Shown: one piece after another, positions 14,208 through 17,896 of the stretch
How positions within the stretch are numbered: position 1 is the stretch's first letter
How the letters are laid out: each line of letters starts with the position of its first letter
Source: Lachnospiraceae bacterium UBA1753
GTDB taxonomy: Bacteria; Bacillota; Clostridia; Lachnospirales; Lachnospiraceae
Direction of reading: 5' to 3'
Assembly (NCBI GenBank): GCA_002317595.1
Contig: DCHL01000128.1
Span: 1 to 17,896, forward strand
Length of the DNA stretch: 17,896 nucleotides
Notes under the pieces: generated by a model
Told to the model about the DNA's origin: nothing
The model's database searches: none
What the model saw: the letters and a program-made list of their open reading frames with translations, nothing else
Program-made: the position numbers and the translations under genes

Positions 14208-14984
14208 CTAATCCCAGCTCTTCCAGGGAGCCTCACCTGACTGCCACATATTCTCGAGCTTCTCAAGCTCTCTTTTTGTGTCCATACACTGCCAGAAGCC
14301 TTCGTGCCTGTAGGCTCCAAGCTGCTTCTCCTTCGCAAGCGTCTTCATGGGATCCTGCTCGAACACAGTTGAATCCCCTTCGATATAGTCAAATATCTGA
14401 GGTCCGACCACCATATATCCGCCGTTGATGCAGCGCTTGTCTTCCTCACCCTTCTCGCGGAAGGAATTGACAGTTCCATCACCATCAATGTCAATGACAC
14501 CGAACCGCTGGTCCACATCAATGGCCGTTAGCGTGGCTATTTTACCGCTGGCCTCATGGTACGTGAGGAGTTCACCAAGATCCACATCAGAAACTGCATC
14601 GCCATATGTGAGCATAAAGGTCTCGTCTCCCACATACTTCCTGATTCTCTTGATTCTTCCGCCAGTCATCGTGTTAAGTCCTGTATCCACAAGTGTTACC
14701 TTCCAGGGCTCCGTCACATTGTTGTGTACTATCATGCGGTTATTGTCCGTAAAATCAAAAGTCACATCACTGTTATATAGGAAGTAGTCCGCAAACCATT
14801 CCTTAATCATGTGCTGCTTGTATCCACAGCAGATGATGAAATCGTTGAATCCATAATGTGAGTATTCCTTCATGATATGCCACAGAATTGGCTTCTCTCC
14901 GATCTCAATCATCGGCTTCGGCCTCAGATGGCTCTCTTCACTTATTCTTGTGCCGTACCCTCCGGCCAAAATAACTACCTTCAT
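14208..14984 (-). CDS. rfbF: Glucose-1-phosphate cytidylyltransferase
   Basis: A full-length 258-residue nucleotidyltransferase making CDP-glucose from CTP and glucose-1-phosphate, the first step to CDP-linked deoxysugars and other glycans. The N-terminal nucleotide loop is LAGGYGTRISEESHLRPKPM with the following IEIGEKPILWHIM. The RfbF-specific block FTDNNRMIVHNNVTEPWKVTLVDTG separates it from glucose-1-phosphate thymidylyl- or uridylyltransferases. The C-terminal part has the family's GFWQCMDTKREL. GAGGAG lies 10 bases before the ATG, overlapping the end of the GT2 gene, whose stop is 3 bases away. It is the last gene of the pspA operon. The usual next genes, rfbG (CDP-glucose 4,6-dehydratase) and rfbH, are absent; downstream lies a convergent unrelated gene. 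Confidence 0.94.
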   Translation of the reverse strand: MKVVILAGGYGTRISEESHLRPKPMIEIGEKPILWHIMKEYSHYGFNDFIICCGYKQHMIKEWFADYFLYNSDVTFDFTDNNRMIVHNNVTEPWKVTLVDTGLNTMTGGRIKRIRKYVGDETFMLTYGDAVSDVDLGELLTYHEASGKIATLTAIDVDQRFGVIDIDGDGTVNSFREKGEEDKRCINGGYMVVGPQIFDYIEGDSTVFEQDPMKTLAKEKQLGAYRHEGFWQCMDTKRELEKLENMWQSGEAPWKSWD

Positions 14985-14987
14985 ATC

Positions 14988-15692
14988 TTACAGGCTCCTC
15001 TTAATCTTTGAAAAATCCTTCACCGCCTGAATACCAATACGTACAATGCGTCTGATATTTATTGAGTTCACGCCGCCCTGCCTCGGTCTGAAGGTTATCG
15101 GCAGGAATTCTACCTTCTCCTTATTGTGTACAAAAAGGACTGTCAGCATGACATTTGTAAGGTTGAAATCCTTCGGTACCTTCGGGAGATACTTCTCAAG
15201 AAGACTCCTCTGCATAAGCCTGTAGGGTGTGTTGGCATCTGTGACATTCACATGGAAGATGGCCAGCAGCACAAGCTTCAATACCTTGGTGACTACGACT
15301 CTTGAAAATCCGTCCTCGCGATGATTTCTGTAACCGATTGTTACGGAATTGGTATCCCTCTTATCCCAGAAGGCTCCAAACTCAGACGCCAGTGTCTGTC
15401 CATCCGAATCTGTCTGGAAGATATAATCAGCACCCTCAGAGAGAGCATAATTATAACCGTAATAAAGCGTTGCGCCATGTCCGCCGTTCGGCTTGGTAAG
15501 GGGACTAAGCTGTGGGAGTTCCTCAGCCAGTTCCTTGAGCTTTGCATATGTCGAATCCTTGGATCCGTCATCGATTATGACAAGCTTTGATTCTGGTCCG
15601 CTCATCACTACCACATCATGCCACTCTCTGGCAACCGCCTCTATATTTTCTTCCTCGTTATACGCCGGGATTACTATGTACAGCTTGCTCAT
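14988..15692 (-). CDS. GT2-family glycosyltransferase (DPM1-like)
   Basis: A 234-residue GT-A fold enzyme. The start LYIVIPAYNEEENIEAVARE is typical of GT2 proteins. IIDDGSKDST follows, and the metal-binding DxD lies in FQTDSDGQT. The later segments PYRLMQR, NLTNVMLTVLF and FRPRQGGVNSINIRRI resemble polyprenyl-phosphate sugar transferases, but there are no C-terminal membrane helices. Donor and acceptor are not known; the CDP-glucose enzyme next door makes a linked glycan role likely. I chose ATG at 15692 because GAAGGAC lies 6-7 bases upstream and the fold starts there. This start lies inside the TPM gene, giving a 35-base overlap and implying coupled translation. Confidence 0.9.
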   Translation of the reverse strand: MSKLYIVIPAYNEEENIEAVAREWHDVVVMSGPESKLVIIDDGSKDSTYAKLKELAEELPQLSPLTKPNGGHGATLYYGYNYALSEGADYIFQTDSDGQTLASEFGAFWDKRDTNSVTIGYRNHREDGFSRVVVTKVLKLVLLAIFHVNVTDANTPYRLMQRSLLEKYLPKVPKDFNLTNVMLTVLFVHNKEKVEFLPITFRPRQGGVNSINIRRIVRIGIQAVKDFSKIKRSL

Positions 15693-16527
15693 TATCGTCC
15701 TTCTTATCTTTCCTGTCTGTTTCTTCACTACCCATCTTAAGGTACTTCTCTGTCAGTTCATCAGCCTCTGTCATCAGGGGTTCTATAGGAGCGTCCAGTA
15801 TCTTCTGCCTCTCCTCTTCCTCGTCCTCATCCTTGCTGAACTTGACTGACACCACTATTATTATAGCCAAAGCCACGATTAACACAAGCGAAACAACAAG
15901 AAACACCTTGAGCAGTGCCTTAATGATGGGGCCCATGTTACTCCTGACTGCATCCTTTTTTGAGTATGTCATGATAGTCTTAGAAGCATCAGTGAATGCG
16001 CCCACGACACTCTCGTCCACAGGCAGGCCTGCTTCCTGATTTTTATCCACATATTCGAAAAAAATATCAACAGCAGCATCATCCATTACCGTGGCTGCCA
16101 CATCTCCGCTATGACAGACCATGTATCCCTGTGAAGCTGCATCTTCATCCGAATAGTACACAAAGAGGAATACATCATCTCTATCAAAGGTGCTGTTGTA
16201 ATAATCCTCCGCCCAGCTGCGCTTAGCCGCGTTGCCCGTGAGCGAAGCATCATATGACTTCATGTACACATATGGCTGTACACCGGTCTCATTCCAGAAC
16301 TTCTTCAGTTCCCTCTCCGCCTTGCCAGTATTACCGAACACTCCGAGTTCATCCTGGATGCACTCCTGCATATAAGAGTTCCCTGTATTCAGTTTCTCCC
16401 TTGCAGCACCTCCAGTTCCCGGAACGCCGGAAATCGCAAAGACAACTGCAGTTATGACGATGACTGCAAGAAGCGCCTTACCTATTATGAAGCTTCCTCC
16501 CAGGCCGCCTGACCCTGATGTATCCAT
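15658..16527 (-). CDS. TPM-domain membrane protein
   Basis: A 289-residue protein with a Gly/Ser-rich N-terminus, one membrane helix at about 14-34, an extracytoplasmic TPM-type domain (about 45-190; GVQPYVYMKSYDA, DDVFLFVYYSDEDAASQGYMV), a second helix at about 203-229 and a highly acidic cytoplasmic tail. TPM domains occur in envelope proteins, some linked to photosystem repair or phosphatase activity, and often beside PspA or LemA genes. The function here is not established. GAGGA lies six bases before the ATG. It follows pspA by 72 bases, a gap holding an inverted repeat, and overlaps the glycosyltransferase gene by 35 bases. Topology and gene pairing suggest a membrane partner of PspA; this is inference. 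Confidence 0.82.
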   Translation of the reverse strand: MDTSGSGGLGGSFIIGKALLAVIVITAVVFAISGVPGTGGAAREKLNTGNSYMQECIQDELGVFGNTGKAERELKKFWNETGVQPYVYMKSYDASLTGNAAKRSWAEDYYNSTFDRDDVFLFVYYSDEDAASQGYMVCHSGDVAATVMDDAAVDIFFEYVDKNQEAGLPVDESVVGAFTDASKTIMTYSKKDAVRSNMGPIIKALLKVFLVVSLVLIVALAIIIVVSVKFSKDEDEEEERQKILDAPIEPLMTEADELTEKYLKMGSEETDRKDKKDDNEQAVHSNPGV

Positions 16528-16554
16528 TTACTGTCCTCACATAAATTCACAAGA

Positions 16555-16579
16555 GCCTGCAGACTATCAATCCGCAGGC
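16555..16579 (-). repeat. Inverted repeat between pspA and the TPM gene
   Basis: A 6-base GC-rich stem (GCCTGC and GCAGGC) with a 13-base loop in the 72-base gap. On the transcript it is followed by UCUUGUG, too poor in U for a strong terminator. It may pause RNA polymerase or protect the pspA message end, lowering expression of the genes behind it. Confidence 0.35.
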
Positions 16580-16599
16580 CCTACGAAATCAAACAATTA

Positions 16600-17283
16600 T
16601 TAAATACCAAGCTGTGCCTTAAGTGCCTCAAGCTCTGCATCAACAGATGTGCTATTGCCAGCTGCTGCATACTTCTCTGTGAGACTCTCAGCAGATTCCT
16701 CTGCCTTATCGAGTTCTGCTGTAGCCTTAGCCTTCGCAAGCTCGCGCTCTGCCTTCTCCTCATACTGGTTGAAAGCGTCAAGGTTGACGGTACTTCCCGC
16801 CTTGGCAGCTGTCTCATTGATCTTGCCCTGTGCCTTTGCCAGTGCAAGCTTAGCCTTTACTGCATCCTTGCGGTTCTCAAGATCCTCGATGTTGGCAACA
16901 AGCTTGTTGTAGCCTTCCTTCATCAGCTCTGCATTCTTGCTGCACAGATCGTAATTCTCCTGGAGAGAAGCCCTTGTAGCCTCAAGGCTCTGCTTAGAAG
17001 CAATAATCTTCCTTGCGTCATCCTCTGCGCCTGCCTTAAGTGCATTTGTAGCCGCCAATGTCTTCTTGGCAATTTCAGCATCGCACTCGTCTAACTTCTT
17101 CTTTGCCATATCAAGGTTAGCCATAACCTCAACTGTATCCTTCTTGACATCAGCCAGATCTCTCTTGTAATCAACAAGAAGCTGGTCAATCATCTTCTCA
17201 GGATCCTCAGCCTTATCTAAAAGTGCATTCAGATTAGCCTCAAGAATCTTAGGTATTCTTGCTAAAGTATCTGCGAAACTCAT
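16600..17283 (-). CDS. pspA: PspA/IM30-family membrane-stress protein
   Basis: A 227-residue, almost entirely helical protein of the PspA/LiaH/Vipp1 (ESCRT-III-like) family, which polymerises on the inner face of damaged membranes. The N-terminal amphipathic helix is followed by the family hallmark NALLDKAEDPEKMIDQLL (about 14-31). A long coiled coil follows (about 30-190), rich in Ala, Lys and Glu, then a short C-terminal helix ending LKAQLGI. ATG at 17283 is chosen because GGAGGG lies 6 bases upstream and the family sequence starts there; a frame from 17385 would run through the promoter. It is the first gene of the operon with TPM, GT2 and rfbF genes, and divergent from the Fur-type gene. 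No PspF-type or LiaRS regulator is adjacent. Confidence 0.92.
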   Translation of the reverse strand: MSFADTLARIPKILEANLNALLDKAEDPEKMIDQLLVDYKRDLADVKKDTVEVMANLDMAKKKLDECDAEIAKKTLAATNALKAGAEDDARKIIASKQSLEATRASLQENYDLCSKNAELMKEGYNKLVANIEDLENRKDAVKAKLALAKAQGKINETAAKAGSTVNLDAFNQYEEKAERELAKAKATAELDKAEESAESLTEKYAAAGNSTSVDAELEALKAQLGI

Positions 17284-17319
17284 ATCGAACCCTCCCATAT
17301 CATAAAATAAAGTTAATTC

Positions 17320-17328
17320 ATTATAACA
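17320..17328 (-). promoter_or_regulatory. Extended -10 promoter of the pspA operon
   Basis: On the minus strand the sequence is TGTTATAAT, a perfect extended -10. No strong -35 is visible. Initiation near 17313 gives a leader of about 30 bases carrying the GGAGGG site. It lies in the 163-base divergent region shared with the Fur-type gene. Confidence 0.55.
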
Positions 17329-17378
17329 TCTACCGTCCGATTTTGATATGATTACAAGTAATTTATTGGCCATTTTTA

Positions 17379-17407
17379 TTGACATTAGTTCAATTTCTAG
17401 TTATTAT
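17379..17407 (+). promoter_or_regulatory. Promoter of the Fur/PerR-family gene
   Basis: A consensus -35 TTGACA at 17379-17384 and -10 TATTAT at 17402-17407 are separated by exactly 17 bases. Initiation is expected near 17414, inside the Fur-like operator, leaving a leader of about 33 bases with AGGAG six bases before the ATG. Confidence 0.75.
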
Positions 17408-17412
17408 AAAAA

Positions 17413-17427
17413 CGATAATCATTACTA
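17413..17427 (+). promoter_or_regulatory. Fur/PerR-like operator (7-1-7 inverted repeat)
   Basis: The 15 bases CGATAATCATTACTA match 11 of 14 defined positions of the Fur 7-1-7 consensus and 10 of 14 of the PerR box. It covers the predicted transcription start of the downstream Fur-type gene, the right place for autorepression. Confidence 0.5.
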
Positions 17428-17446
17428 TTTTTATCAGGAGTAATTA

Positions 17447-17860
17447 ATGACTGACATCAGTACACTTAAAAAAAGTAAACAACGAGATGCCATTCTTGCA
17501 TTCCTCAGCAATCGCAAGGACCATCCCACTGCGGATACAGTGTACATGAACGTGAAGAATGACTTTCCCAGTATCAGTCTTGGTACCGTATACCGGAACC
17601 TGACTCAGCTCTCTGACCTTGGGATCATTGGGCGCATAAATATGGGCGGTACTCTTCCCGACAGGTTTGATCCTAACCCAGAGCCCCACCTGCACTTTTT
17701 GTGCCGTGGCTGCGGTTGCCTCTCAGACCTGGATGTTGGCCCTCTCCCTGATCTGGCTGCCCTTGCCGATGAGCATTTCGACGGCCGGATTGATTCCTGC
17801 GTGACATTATTCTACGGATACTGTGAAAAGTGTTTAGCCATGGAATCAGGATTATCGTAA
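17447..17860 (+). CDS. Fur/PerR-family metal-dependent repressor
   Basis: A 137-residue regulator. The winged helix (about 8-65) has HPTADTVYMNV and the recognition region ISLGTVYRNLTQL. The structural zinc site is two CxxC pairs at 86/89 and 126/129. The regulatory metal ligands of PerR can all be placed: His26, Asp75 (RFD), His81 and His83 (PHLHF) and Asp94. This fits a peroxide-sensing PerR, but iron-sensing Fur proteins share most of these, so the sensor type is open. The ATG follows AGGAG by six bases. The gene is monocistronic, between its own promoter and a strong terminator, and divergent from pspA. The operator at its transcription start suggests autoregulation. Confidence 0.93.
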   Translation: MTDISTLKKSKQRDAILAFLSNRKDHPTADTVYMNVKNDFPSISLGTVYRNLTQLSDLGIIGRINMGGTLPDRFDPNPEPHLHFLCRGCGCLSDLDVGPLPDLAALADEHFDGRIDSCVTLFYGYCEKCLAMESGLS

Positions 17861-17862
17861 AA

Positions 17863-17893
17863 TAAAATAATATTGCACAGCAATATTATTTTA
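17863..17893. terminator. Rho-independent terminator after the Fur/PerR-family gene
   Basis: A perfect 14-base stem with a 3-base loop (ACA) starts two bases after the stop codon. The arms are AT-rich with GC at the loop end, and the 3' arm ends in a T-rich run (ATTATTTTA). The mirror-image A-run means it could also work for a gene arriving from the right. Confidence 0.75.
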
Positions 17894-17896
17894 ACG

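Overview
This window looks like chromosomal DNA of a Gram-positive Clostridia member, most likely a Lachnospiraceae relative. The reasons are the gene families (MutS2, a YhaM-type exoribonuclease, VanW, a PhoP/PhoR-like system, a PatA-like aminotransferase with an Lrp regulator), strong AGGAGG-like ribosome binding sites, and moderate-GC coding DNA separated by AT-rich spacers. The genus assignment is inference. I see no tRNA or rRNA gene, no insertion sequence and no CRISPR repeat array inside the window.

Left edge (1-605, minus strand): the first 201 codons of a cas1 gene, cut by the window end. It resembles the Cas1 proteins of type II CRISPR systems. It starts 22 bases after rlmD and carries its own extended -10 sequence overlapping the rlmD stop codon. 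No cas9 lies upstream of it, so the effector, cas2 and the array must be to the left or elsewhere. Base composition drops sharply from the rlmD core (58% GC in 1321-1380) to the rlmD tail (30% in 721-780) and cas1 (28% in 181-240). The rlmD product has a C-terminal extension of about 90 residues beginning at that break. I read this as a mobile-element junction in the 3' end of rlmD, with cas1 on the foreign side.

Block 628-11629 (minus strand): nine closely packed genes, in transcription order lrp-type regulator, aminotransferase, trmL, response regulator, mutS2, sensor kinase, HtrA-like protein, yhaM-type exonuclease, rlmD. Gaps range from a 4-base overlap to about 66 bases, and I see no terminator, so this is probably one long operon. 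It mixes amino-acid metabolism, tRNA/rRNA modification, ribosome quality control, envelope sensing and RNA decay. The HtrA-like protein appears to be a pseudoprotease: the positions of the catalytic His and Ser are both Ala.

Block 11707-14137: a short minus-strand operon of a 37-residue membrane protein and a VanW-family cell-wall protein, divergent from an unrecognised membrane-anchored protein on the plus strand.

Block 14208-17283 (minus strand): pspA, a TPM-domain membrane protein, a GT2 glycosyltransferase and rfbF (glucose-1-phosphate cytidylyltransferase). This joins membrane-stress proteins to CDP-glucose-type sugar activation, without the usual rfbG/rfbH partners.

Right edge: a Fur/PerR-family regulator on the plus strand, with a good promoter, a Fur-like operator over the predicted transcription start and a strong AT-rich hairpin terminator at the window end.
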